Source of the DNA: Acheta domesticus
Taxonomy: Eukaryota; Arthropoda; Insecta; Orthoptera; Gryllidae
Direction of reading: 5' to 3'
Assembly: GCA_031308135.1 (NCBI GenBank)
Contig: JAHLJT010003656.1
Span: 54,786,724 to 54,850,723, forward strand
Length of the DNA: 64,000 nt
The position numbers were made by a program, and so were the translations under genes. Numbering within the stretch: the first letter of the stretch is position 1; each line of letters begins with the position of its first letter. Below the pieces are notes generated by a model that had not been told where the DNA came from, ran no database searches, and saw only the letters and a list, made by a program, of their open reading frames with translations. Shown one piece after another: positions 25,800-38,100 of the stretch.

Positions 25800-28700
25800 G
25801 TTGGCTAACGTACGTACGAAAGAAATTTAAATAAATATTTTGCAAAAGAAAGGAATTCCTGCATGAGTAAATAGAAGTCAGTTGGTTTTTATTTATATTT
25901 GAAATGTTATTGTAGCCTATGTATTGTCGACGTTGCCGAGCGTATGTGTATTTATGAAATGTTGCATTGTTGTATTTGCATGGTGTATCGTGATCGGGTA
26001 AGGCATTCACAAAATGAGAAAATTTCATATTTTGAAAAGAAATAAATTAAAGGAGAAAGGAATTTCGAAAGTTCTCCCAAATTTTTTCTCCAAATTTTTT
26101 CTTTAAATTTCTCGTAAGAATAGAGTAAAATACACTTATTAAGGTGGCGTAGGTACGATTTTCACGGATAACCCTGAATTTTCGAAAATTGCAAAAGTTT
26201 TTTTCGGCGTCTTTCTGGAACTACAAAATTGAAGATAGAGATTTTTCTTTTAAATAAAATTTGTTGTCCAAAGTGAGTTCTTTCATTAAGGTCATATACA
26301 TTGATTTGAAAAGTTTAGTAGTTTTCGCGCAATATTGCATACAATATGTGCAATTTTAATAATTACAAAAACGAGATTTTCTCAAAAACAGCCCCATTTT
26401 TTTAAACTTTTGGTAGGTATAGTGCCTAATGTATTTTATGAGATAACAAAAACTCCATATTGCTATATCCTTTTGTTCTTTTTCTTCAAAAATTGGACAA
26501 ATATAATTTTTTTGAATTGTCTCTCACGTCGTTAATATTTACATTAGCCTTGATTTGTTGACATTATTATATTAAGGAGTACATGAACTTTAAATAATGT
26601 CAAGTAAAGTTTCTCGAAAAACAACCGTTTTCTGTGATAACTACACTGTCAGAAATTACATTAAATTATATGTAGTTTAATGCACTTTTCACATTAAATT
26701 TAATGTACAGTGTACATTAAAACGATATTAATTTACATGTACATTAAATATATGTGTAAATTAAAATCAATGTAGATTTACATTAAATTTAATGTGCCTT
26801 GTAAATTAAACCGATATTAATATGTTGTACATTCAATTTAGTGTTTAAATTAAAATCAGTGTAGGTTTTAGAAATATTTTCTTCCGCTATTTGAACTTAA
26901 CGTATAATAAATTTAAAATATATTTTCAACATGTATACAAAAAGTATAAATTTTTAAAATTCGTGTTTACATCCAAATTGGTAACAATTGTAAAAATCTT
27001 TATAATAAAATTGTAGCGATGTACATTGTACGCTAATTCTTTAGTTAACAATTTTTTCAAATTCTCCAGAAATATTAAAATTTTTTTAAAAGAATTGTCA
27101 CTGTAACAATGTCAGAGTTTAGTATGCTCTTTACGGCTACGAAACATATTCCGAGCGTAAACGCGTCCAAAACAGGTGAAAAAGTAGTGACAATCGTCTC
27201 CTGTATTATTTCAGTAGTATACCCTTGGGTTCCGGCTCTCACACGCAACCAATCTTTATAAATGAGGGCTCTAGATAAAGATAATTTCACGGAGACTTGA
27301 CGAATTCCACTTTGACTTTAAAAATATGGATGATTTCTTTAATAACACGCATAGAAATATTCGTGTAAAATGCAAGCCGCATCACATGTATATCGGCAAA
27401 TAACTCATAAACAAAGCGTTTTAGAGCCTTAAAAGGTAAAATTTTGAGGCCAAAGGCCTCAAAGAATTTTCAAAGACCTCAAAGAAACATTTTTCAGGCC
27501 TCAAAGAAACATGTTTCAAAGAAACATATTTCATTTCTACAAGATGAGACATTCCCCGATCCATTCAATTAACTTTTCGGTTCCACACTTCAATACTATC
27601 AAGGCCGCCTCAATATTTCAGTCCTTCCTGCTGGTAGCAATGTTTGTTAAGCCTTCTAAGCGACACGCTTAGAAGGCTTAGATTCGACAATCTTTATTTA
27701 CGTTTTCTGTTAACACCGTAGTTTGTGCAGTCTGACGAGGTTTATTTGCATAATTATTCATTCAATATTTGCTCTCCAGCAACAACTAAAAGTACTATTA
27801 TAGTTGCTTGATACCTATACCTATGAAGATTGTTTCTTATGCATAAGAAATGCGTGTAGTGAAACTATTCAATTAATGTTTTTTCGTGGTCTATGTATTG
27901 GGTGCTGTGTACTTAATTGTGGAGGTATGTGGGTGTTCAGTGAAGAGTGAAGACTGTGTTTGTGTTTTACCTGCACCAATATTTTCGTTATCATTCAATG
28001 AAATTTTCAACCCAACTGTTTCAGACACCTAGCTTTCTCAAAAGTAAAAAGCTAATATTTTTGTGACTATCACGAAAAACTAAAACCTAACTGGCAAAGA
28101 ATATTGAATAATTACTTCAAATGTTTTAAGTAAGTGTTGGGAATTGTTCCAAGCAAATTCTTCATGATATTGCATAAATATTTATTGAAAATTTCTTTTA
28201 CACATTAATTGCATTGTTTTTTATTTTTATATGTAATTGTGTTAGTACATTGCAAGTTACCTTTATAGATTTTAAACAAATAAACACGTTTCGTTAACCC
28301 CTTTCCCTGAAAATAGAAGGATAGGGATGAGTGTGGGGTCTAACATGCGAGAGTTCTCGCACGGGTACGCAGATATAGTGGGGGAAAACTTGTGCTATGG
28401 CACAACACAAAGAACAAACTTTTTAAAGTAGCTAAAATAAAATAGCTTGAAATAAATGGAAAACAAAAATCAAAACGCACTAGCCCACAGTACTACGTGG
28501 ATAAATTTAAAATTATAGAAAGAATCGTGCAAGTCATCCGACAACTGCCAACGATCGCTGTCCAAACGCACGATTTAAATGTTGGTGGTATCTGGAAGTA
28601 TGTACACCAGCGCCCAGCTGCAAACTCATATTGTAAATAAAACACCGTTTAATATTAAGCTCAAGGTGTCGGTTCGTTAAGATATTAAAAATGCAAACAT

Positions 28701-31700
28701 CGTTTGAGCAACATTCCCATGTACCGAAGTGGGCTTACCATTGCCTACTAAATTGTTTCTAATGGTAACAAATGGTATTTAGTACTCAAAGGTGACAACA
28801 TAAGTTTGATTATTTTTTGGCTCGGAATTGCTTTTCTTGAGATCCGTAAGGACGCAGAAAATAATTCAATACTTTTTAGTATACAAATAATATTTCAATT
28901 TTCTCACCTCAGCAAGCTGGCACCCTGACTCTCCAAAACCCACTCGGTTCTTCACAACAAATCAAGGAAAGTTATATAATATTGCAATGAGTAGGTCTGT
29001 TCTTGCCCGATTCGGTATTTTCGCATTACTTTACTTGGCTTTCTCAAGAGTAAAAACCTTTTCTATTATTTGACTTTCAAGGAAAGCGAAAAACTAACTC
29101 TCAAGAAAGATTGAAAAATTTCTTCAAATGTTGTTTTTAAAGAAGTATGAATTGTTCCAAGAACATCTCTCTATAATGTTGAATAAACTTTAATTGAAAA
29201 TTTGTTTCAAACATCGATTGCATCGTTATTTTGTTTGATATTCTGTAAGTACATTAGTAGTTCCTCTCCTTTATGGAAAGGATAGACAAATAGATAGGGA
29301 AAGGGTGGAATTTAACCTGCGAGAGTTCTCGCACGGGTACGCTAGTTATAAATAATACACATAATTCTGTAGAGTTAATACATATTTAATATATATTACG
29401 TCTAAAGAAATATGTTCCGTAGACGTAAAGAATATATTATACATATCATAGCGGGCAAAACATTAGGCCTAAGAACCTACTGAAGCAATTTCATGTCGCA
29501 ATAGCTCAGTGGTTAGAGCACCTGTGCGTAAAGCAGAAGTCCCGGGTTCGAATCCTGGTCGGGGTGACTTCGTTGAACAAATTGTTACTCAGTACCAAGA
29601 TCAGAACTTTGTATTCTTTACATCAGCGGGACCTATTTCCGAGCGTAAACAAGTCCAAAAATGTGACAATTGCATAAATCCCAACGGGCAATCAGGGCAT
29701 ACAGTAACATGCTCAAAGAATCGATTGTCTCGATAGGATAGTGCTTAGAGCAAGTGAGCGTAAACCAGGAGAGACGGGTTTGAATCTAGGTCGGGGTGAC
29801 AATTATTTGAACAAATTTTAAATATTGAAGTTAGTACATATACAGTAAATTTCATGCACACATACAGTAATTTCAGTGTAAAAGTACATTAAAGTAAGTA
29901 TCATGTACGTAAATTAAATTTAATTTACACGTACAGTAAATTTAATTATACACGTACATTACATTCAATGCACACGTACTTTAAAGTTACTGTTACTACT
30001 TTAAATTTCATTTACGTACATGATACTTACTTTAATGTACTTTTACATTAAAACTAATGTGGAAATTTCTGACAGTGTAGCTCAAAATTCCGCATTTTCA
30101 GAAACGCTCAAACGCCATTTTCTCATACATAGCTGCAAATTTTTTCTTGAAACTTTTGTAACGGATAGTGCTAATTACACTCTTTAATATGACGTAAAGT
30201 TTATTTTGAGTTATTTTTATATTATTTTGAGTTATTATTTATTCGTATAAAAATTATACGAATGTGCTTTTTTTGAAAGATCTCTCACATCTTTAATGTG
30301 CACATTACAAGCAATTTGTATATGTGTGAGTATATATTTGTAAGCATAAGTGCTTCAAATAACTTCAAATAAAGTATTTTGAAAACTCAAAAATTTTCTG
30401 TGAAAATGAGCTTAAAATTTTGCATTTTTATTAACGCTAAAACGCAATTTTCTTTAAAACGGCAGATAATTTTTGAAAGAAAATTGCCGTTTAGGACTAG
30501 GTTTTTGTGTTCTTTAATATTCTAAAATGAATATTTCCGTTCTACCAATAGGAAACCGAAAAATTAAGAAAATGACAAAATAATGTACTTTTGGCGGTGA
30601 TAAATGGCAGCTGGCAAGAAAGAGTATGTGGCAATTCCAAATAGCTAGCGAAGACCCAAGGAAATAGAAAACTAATACGGGAAAGTCTGTGCCATTCTGT
30701 AGCACCACTAGTTTATAAAATGAGATTCGCTTTTCGGGTAAACATCTTGAGTGTTGAAAAATAAAGACGAATTTTCAAAACTCAAGGATTTATTTTATAT
30801 TTGTACATAAAAAACACGTTTCTCGGCTATAAAACGTTCATTTTACTATTTTTTAAAGAGTTCATTTTACTATTTTAAATGTCTTCAAACTTACTTTTAT
30901 GACTTAATTCATATCCATACACCATTGAACTGAATGAATGTAAAGGACGGTTTAATTAAATGTTAGTAAATTGCATCTTACATTGAGGCAGCTAATATAG
31001 AAGATTAAGCACAGAAATCATTGCAATTTATATTGACTAGGTAAATCAGCGATTGCCAACTGGACAAGAAATGATGTCAGAGCTTTTCCCCTCCGAGATA
31101 AGGCACTCTGAGAAGCAGTGCGAGCAAAGGGGAGAGGAAAAGAAGGGCAGACGGCCGTCGCCGGTACCGAAAACCTTGGCAGTGGGCCTTTGCTGGTGTT
31201 CAGACAACACGAGCGGGAAAATATGTACACCCGTTCATTTTCTTTCTGTCAGGGAATATAGTTATTCTTTTGTAGATACTGGAACAATGGTGAAGCGTTT
31301 AGTGTGTTTGAAAGAACTACAGTATGTTAAAAAGTCCAGCCTGCGGATGCATTACGTAGTTTTGCGACCCAGAGAAATATGCGACGTTAAAGTAAATTCT
31401 GAGAATTGGCATAGCTCGCAACCATGGAACAAGTAAAGTAATTTGCAGATTGAAGATTATGAAAAAAATACTGAAAATCACAAGGATTTACATTCTCAAA
31501 CAAAACTACATAAAAAGTATTCAAGCCTGCGCTCAAACTTCTCTCACGTGACCTGGGAACCTGTTTCTTAATATTAATTATTGTTTCAGAACAAACGAAT
31601 TCATTAAATTATATAATATTGCATACAGAGGTGGGGTTTCGGATCTTTCATGGGGGGGGGGGCAAATTTGGGCGCTATTATAAACACGAGAATATTTGTT

Positions 31701-34700
31701 TATATTAATACTTTAAATTAATTGTGCTGTAATTTATATGTATATATACTGTGATAAAATAATGAATGATTTATTTTATCTAATTTAATTTAATTTTATT
31801 TTAATTCGCTAGCTCAGTTTGGGGGTTCTATACGACGGGACACCTGCACGCTTACCTGCAGGCTGGTTGTCACCGGATTGCTCTCTATACAGAGAAGCCT
31901 GGAAGTCTGAAATTATATATATTCCGAAGGAATTACATATAACGTGGCACAACAATAATTTTGTTTATTAAAAATTGAATTTGGGATTAACAATATAAAT
32001 TCTTTTGATTGATTGCATGCATCAAGTTCACGGTACCGAATTGTCTGGCGTTGTGAAACGATGGCCCCGCAGTTCTTAGCACCTTGGCTTCCGCGCCGAA
32101 AATCCCTCTTCGCACCGGTCGTCGCCGAAGTCTTCTGCTTCTTTCTTGCTGACTCACTTCTTGCACTATTGTTCCCCAATCTATACTGCGATTTTTGTAG
32201 GAAGAGCTCTCAAAATAACTCAAATCCCATCTTCGCGATGGAATATGTCACGGCATTTCGCGTCTTTTCTCGGTCTTGCCGGTAGAAGTCGCATGATCGC
32301 AAGCACTGCTTCATACGGTCGCGATCGTGCGAAATCTAGCGGAACGACTGTGAATGATACGAAATGCCGTGACATATTCCATCGCGAAGATGGGATTTGA
32401 GTTATCTTGAGAGCTCTTCCTACAAAAATCGCAGTATATCCTCCCTATTCACGTCGATGTTCTACTTAAATAATTCAGATTACATTCCCGCCGCTACCAC
32501 CACGATGCCAGTCAACCACCAACTCTCCAGTCCAGCGCCCCCTTCTGCCCGTCAACAACCTTTGTTACCTAGTAACCGCGACCGTCCAGATTAAAGCGCG
32601 GCGTTTGTTTTGTAATATTTTGTATATTACAGCTCCGCCCGTCCAGATTAAGGCGCGGCGTTTGTTCTGTAATATTTTGTATATTACAGCTCCCCACTTC
32701 CAGAGCGTTATTTATCTAATTACCTATTAATAAATAACAAGACTAACTCCCGCAACAACAAAATACTTTTCATTCTTCTTACCCTCTTGCACTGGTACAC
32801 ACACGACACAATTTCACAACACTAGGACTTGTATCTTCAGGCCTTAAGCTAATTACAATCTGAATTCGAAGATTCACGACATGAAATTAAATATATATAT
32901 TTTTAATTGTTCCTAAGATTGGGGGAGAGCAGTTGCCCCCCATTGCTCCCACTGAATCCTGCCTCTGGTTGCATAACGTATTATTGCCCCAAAATGTGAA
33001 AACTTTCTTTTCCAAAAATGTTATCTAATAGAAGAATGGAAGTGGAATTTCCGTACTGGTTATGATAAAGAGCCGGATATTGTTTTGAATTATGTAATAA
33101 TGTATGTTGTCTAATTATTCATAATATTATTGAATCATATACTTTCTAAATAATAATTACCAGTTAAAAAATAATTATCGATTTTCCAAGCGAACCTTTC
33201 CTCCATTTCCGTACCATCATTGGAAAACTGAGCGCTTGTCGCCACGCCGGGCTCTCCCTTTGCTCGCCCGCTAGGTTCGGAGCATAGAGGTACTCGGAGC
33301 AAGAGAGCAGAATTCTGTGACGTCACAGAGGATTGAGGTAAATGTTGAATTTTTTTATAAAAATCTTTTAAATAAAACTAGTGGAATTGCTAATAAATGT
33401 GTCGGAGCAAGAGAGCAGTAGTCGGAACAGAAGTCTTGTAAGCAATATAGGCTATACTTCGGTTTTTGTTTCTTGGCGCACGGGGGTGTATCAGTAAAAT
33501 GGAATATCTCGCGGTATTTCGCGTCGTTCTCCGTTGTGCCGGCAGAAATCGCAATATCGTCAGTACTACTCGATACAGTCGCGATCATGCGACTCCGAAC
33601 GGCACAATCGAGAACGACACGAAATATCATGATATATTCCATTTTGTTGAAACCTCCCATGAGCCAAGAAAGAAAAACCGAAGTAAAGGCTAAGCTGGCG
33701 CAAGTTTTCTTTAAAAAAAATTAAATTTTTCACGAAGATGAATAGATTAGTATGCTAATGTTTATAGTTCCTTTTATTTATGTATTTAACGTCAAAAAAC
33801 AAAATCTTTGTGTGTTAAAATGACTTCTAATGAAGTTTCGAAAACTCAAAAGTTTTTTTGTGAAAAAGAGCTTCAATGTTCGAATTTACAGTTGCGCTTA
33901 AACTCCCTTTTCTCAAAATCAACTTCAATTTTTTTAAAGACTATTGGCAAGGACGATGTTTTACTGTTCTTTAATATTCTTAAAATATTTTCGTTCTACT
34001 GTTACGATACCGGCAAATTAAGAAAATTTAAAAAAAAATGTACTTTGGCCGGCGATAGATGGCAGTTGTGGCAGAGTATGTGGCAAGTCCGAATAGCTAG
34101 CCGAGACCAAAAGAAATAGAAAACTTATACGGGAAAGTCTGTGCTATTCTGTACTAGTTTTTTTAAATAATTGCATTATTATGACAAATATTTAAATGTT
34201 CGCAAATAAAAAGATAACAAACGATTTCCTCTAGGCCTTTTGGGTTGCCTTGCCCCCCCCGCCCCTCTGGATCCGCCTCTGTTACGAAATAAGTGCAGGC
34301 AGTAACTAGTGGAACTATTCACCTATGATTGAGTTTTCGAGAAACTTTGTACGATACTAGGAAAACCCGGCAGACGTTGTTCTGCCCTTCATCTCCCTTT
34401 TTTCCCCTCCCATCTCCGTTTCACACTGCCTCCCTCCCTCCCTCACCATGTCACTGTCTCTGTCTCTGCCGCTGCCACTCTCTGTCCCCCTCATTCACAT
34501 TTACTTGCATATTCTGCACGTCTCTGAGCATGTGAGGTAATATCGGGAAGCGCCGTACCAGCAAAAATGAAATAGAATGTTCAGGAAGAATTCATTCTGG
34601 AAATTACGGTGTGACAAACGTCTCTTTGAGGCAATCGGCCACAAAAGCTTAGTTTTTAAGGCCCTAGAACGCCTCGTTTAGAAGTTATTTAACGATATAG

Positions 34701-34892
34701 ATTCAAAATACTGCCGAGTGTGTTGCAGGTTGCATTTGACGTGAATATGTAGTAGATATGTAGTGAATATGTAGCGCCATGTAGTGGAGTTACAACAGAA
34801 TTCATAATACATAAACCTTCTCGGTGCCGCCTTTCTTGGAGATCGGTCCAACGGTGTTGGAGTTTTGCTCTTATATACATACCAACAACTTG

Positions 34893-34972
<80 letters not shown>

Positions 34973-35106
34973 GCATGTCATTATAAATAAAATTAGGGTG
35001 TTACAGAATGACACCTGACGAACAAAATTAGGGTGACCACAGAATGACCTGTGGTTAGGCGGAAGAGCAGGCCAAATGGCCTGAGCCTCGCCACTAATAA
35101 AGGCAA

Positions 35107-35145
<39 letters not shown>

Positions 35146-38100
35146 GACACAGACTTTCCCGTATTATTTTTCTATTTCGTTGTGTCTGGGCTAGCTATTC
35201 GGAATTGCCACATACTTGTGCCGGGTGAAATCTTTCGCCGCCCAAAGTACATTTCGTTGACCTTTTCTTAATTTTTCGGTTTCCTAATGGTAGAACGGAA
35301 ATATCAATGTTATGATATTGAAAAACACGAAAACCTCCTCCTAAATAACAATTTTATTCGAAAACGTTGGAGCCATTTTTAAGAAAACGGCGTTTAAGCG
35401 CTATAAAAAATGCGAAATTTGAAGCTCTCTTTCACAGAAAAATTTTGAGTTTTCGAAAAACTTCATTTGAAGAATTTACATTCACAAATACAATAGTGTT
35501 TACAAATTGCTGGCAATTTGCATATTAAAGGAGAGATTTTTTAAAAAAAATTACATTTGTTTAATTTTTGAAAAGACAAAACAAATCCCAAAATGAACTT
35601 TAAGTTGTATTAATGAAGAGTGCACTGACTGTTCGAAAGTTTGAAGAAAAAAATTGGAGCCGTTTATGCGAAAATGGCGTTTGAGCGTTTCTGAAAATGC
35701 AGAATTTTGAGCTAGTTTTCATGGAAAACTGTTGAGTTTTCGAGAAACTTTATATATGACCCAATTTAAAGCACATGTACTCATAAATGTAATAACGTGA
35801 ACAAATCGCTTCAATGTAAATATGAACGACGTGAGAGACATGTCAAAAATGTTTGTAATTCTTGAAATAACAAAAGAATATAGGGATTTGGCGTTTATGT
35901 CATCTCGTAGAATACATTAGGCACTATCCTTACCAAAAGTTTAAAGAAAAAATGTTTTTCGCCATTTTTGAGAAAATCTGTTTTTTTACTTTTTTTTAAT
36001 TGCACATATTGCACGCAATATTGTGCGAAAACTACTAAAATGTTCAAAAAATGTACTTGACCTTAAGGAAAGAACTCACTATGGAGAACAAATTTTATTT
36101 GAAGGAAAAATCTTTATCTTTAATTTTGTAGTAGTAGTAAGAGCCCGAAAAAAATTCAAACTTTTGCAATTTTCTAAAATTTAGAGTTGTTTGTGAAAAT
36201 CGGACGTATTTCACCTTAATAAGTGTAATTTTGTGTATTATAATTAGTGTATTCTTACAAGAAATTTAAAGAAAAAATTTGGAGCCGTGTTTGAGAAAAT
36301 TTTGAAAAGGTCCGGGGAGCTTCATGTAAAGTACCCCCCAAACGTTAATGAATGTTTTTAAAAGTCGCAGAGCTTCGACTCAGGCCAGATAGACTGGAGT
36401 TTCTTCAATTTGGAAAAAATCATAAGCATAGTTTAGGCGCTAGTGTTGTTCACATACCCCGGACAGACGGACCGACGGACGTTTTGCTTTCAATTGTTTT
36501 TTCGGTATCAAGGACCACCAAACATGGTTTCTTGCTACACAACGTGCTAGGGAATTGTTTTTTCTTAATTTAGCAACTGGATTTATTCACTTTTTCGTTA
36601 TCATGGCCCGGCAACGACTTTTTTGCCGAAAATTCCCCATTTTGTCGCGCAGCATTATGTAAGTTATGTTAAGTTTCCCTATCCTACGTATATTACTCCT
36701 TATATACGTATACGGGTGAGTAATAATGTGAACAAATCGTCGCTAATGTAAATTCTAATGTGAGACAAGTAAAACTAGTGGTGCTTCCAACGCACATACT
36801 TTCTCGCTCTGCTTCTATACGGTCCTTAATGCTATTCCACTACTTCCAAAATGTATTCTACCAGCAAACGTTTTCCGTACCGAGACCCGAAATCCGATAC
36901 TCAAAGTTAACGAACCGGCACTTATACCACTACGCCATGAAAGAATCGAACCGACCTAAAATTGTAAATGCATGATAAAGAAACAATTGATACGATAGTA
37001 CATACGCTTTACAAATCCAAGAAGAGTTAAAAGTTAAAAATTTGAACAAATGTATACAGACACTTCCAGTACATTTATCGTAATTATCAATATTTGTTAT
37101 TCAAATGGTTTCACATGGTTTTAAATAAAGTTTATAGAATTCTCAATTATTTCCTATGACAACAGAGAATTCTGACAAATAATATTCCGCGACCAGGACA
37201 CGAACAGCCAAAGCTTCCCTCTGAAGACCTGTACCAAACCTCGCTGATTAACCGCTGCGACCACAATGGATAGGCATGAAATACACTTATAAAACAGTAA
37301 TAGAGTATGGTGGTTTCATTTCTCGCATTAGAAAACGAAAATATCCATAGTATGTAAATGTCCTGTACGCGCTCAGGGAAAATATCTAGGAACATCATCA
37401 TTCATGACAGAAAAACAAGTTCAATTTAGAGATTAGAAAACTAAAATCTCCGATAAAAACTCTGACATTCTATAGCACCACTATTTTTTTTTAACTTTAG
37501 CAACACGTTTTATCCACTTTTTCGTTACCAGAACCATGCTATCAGAGTTTTTCTGGCGAAAATTCCCCGTTTTGCAGCGCACGATTACTTAACTTTCTCG
37601 TCTTACGAAGTATTCGTAAGGCGAGAAAGTAATAATAATTTCGGAACCGTTAGGGATATGTAAGTTCATCGCATGCGTTCTGGTAATATTGTATTACAAT
37701 TTAACGTTAAAAATGCTCATAATTTTACTTAAATTGGTTCATACAGATATATACTAGACAACGGTTGATTTGACATGTCATACGCTTCAGAAATCGAATA
37801 ACAGAGTTGAAAAATTGTTTAAAAGATGCAGTTAGGGAAAACACAAATAAGTTCTGTCTATTTATCTGCATTGATTCTATTCGTGAGTAGAAGTACTTCA
37901 AATGATTTTCAATAAAGTATCTACACTCTTCAATGTTTTTTCCTGCAACATCACATTCATCAAATTAAAATTCCCATCTGGGGATCGAACTCGGTATCTT
38001 CCGTACTGAAGATCTCAATCCGAAGGCGCTTTAACCAGCGGCGCCACGGGACTGACATGCGGACTAACTACTTATATTTTAGTCAGAACGTAATTGTATC

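Larger units (their letters stand above)
26644..30077. mobile_element. 3.4-kb TIR element inserted in family X, TA target duplication
   Basis: Ends are CACTGTCAGAAATT and its inverted copy AATTTCTGACAGTG, flanked by TA at 26642-26643 and 30078-30079. Removing element and one TA restores family X sequence (CTGTGATAACTAGCTC), which fixes the boundaries. About 200 bp next to each end consist of imperfect ACATTAAATTTAATGT units. The interior has no transposase, two W-like copies, two tRNA-like modules and simple repeats. A Tc1/mariner-related non-autonomous element is the best guess. Confidence 0.8.
36773..37486. mobile_element. TIR element carrying two tRNA-like modules
   Basis: Left end AACTAGTGGTGCTTCCAACG and inverted right end TATAGCACCACTATTTT. 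This is the terminus also found on family X and block Y, but the interior is different and holds tRNA-like sequences at 36876-36946 and 37188-37264, both on the minus strand. Confidence 0.55.

Noticed and set aside
25627..26028. 133-codon minus-strand ORF with a poly-Ile run
   Set aside because: The Ile run is the (TTA)n microsatellite; no other support.
29495..29567. Functional tRNA-Tyr gene
   Set aside because: C at position 33, anticodon-stem mismatch and poor acceptor pairing argue for a tRNA-derived sequence instead.
34678..34976. Minus-strand ORFs with Cys-Val and Tyr-Ile runs
   Set aside because: Artefacts of the (CA)n and (TA)n microsatellites.
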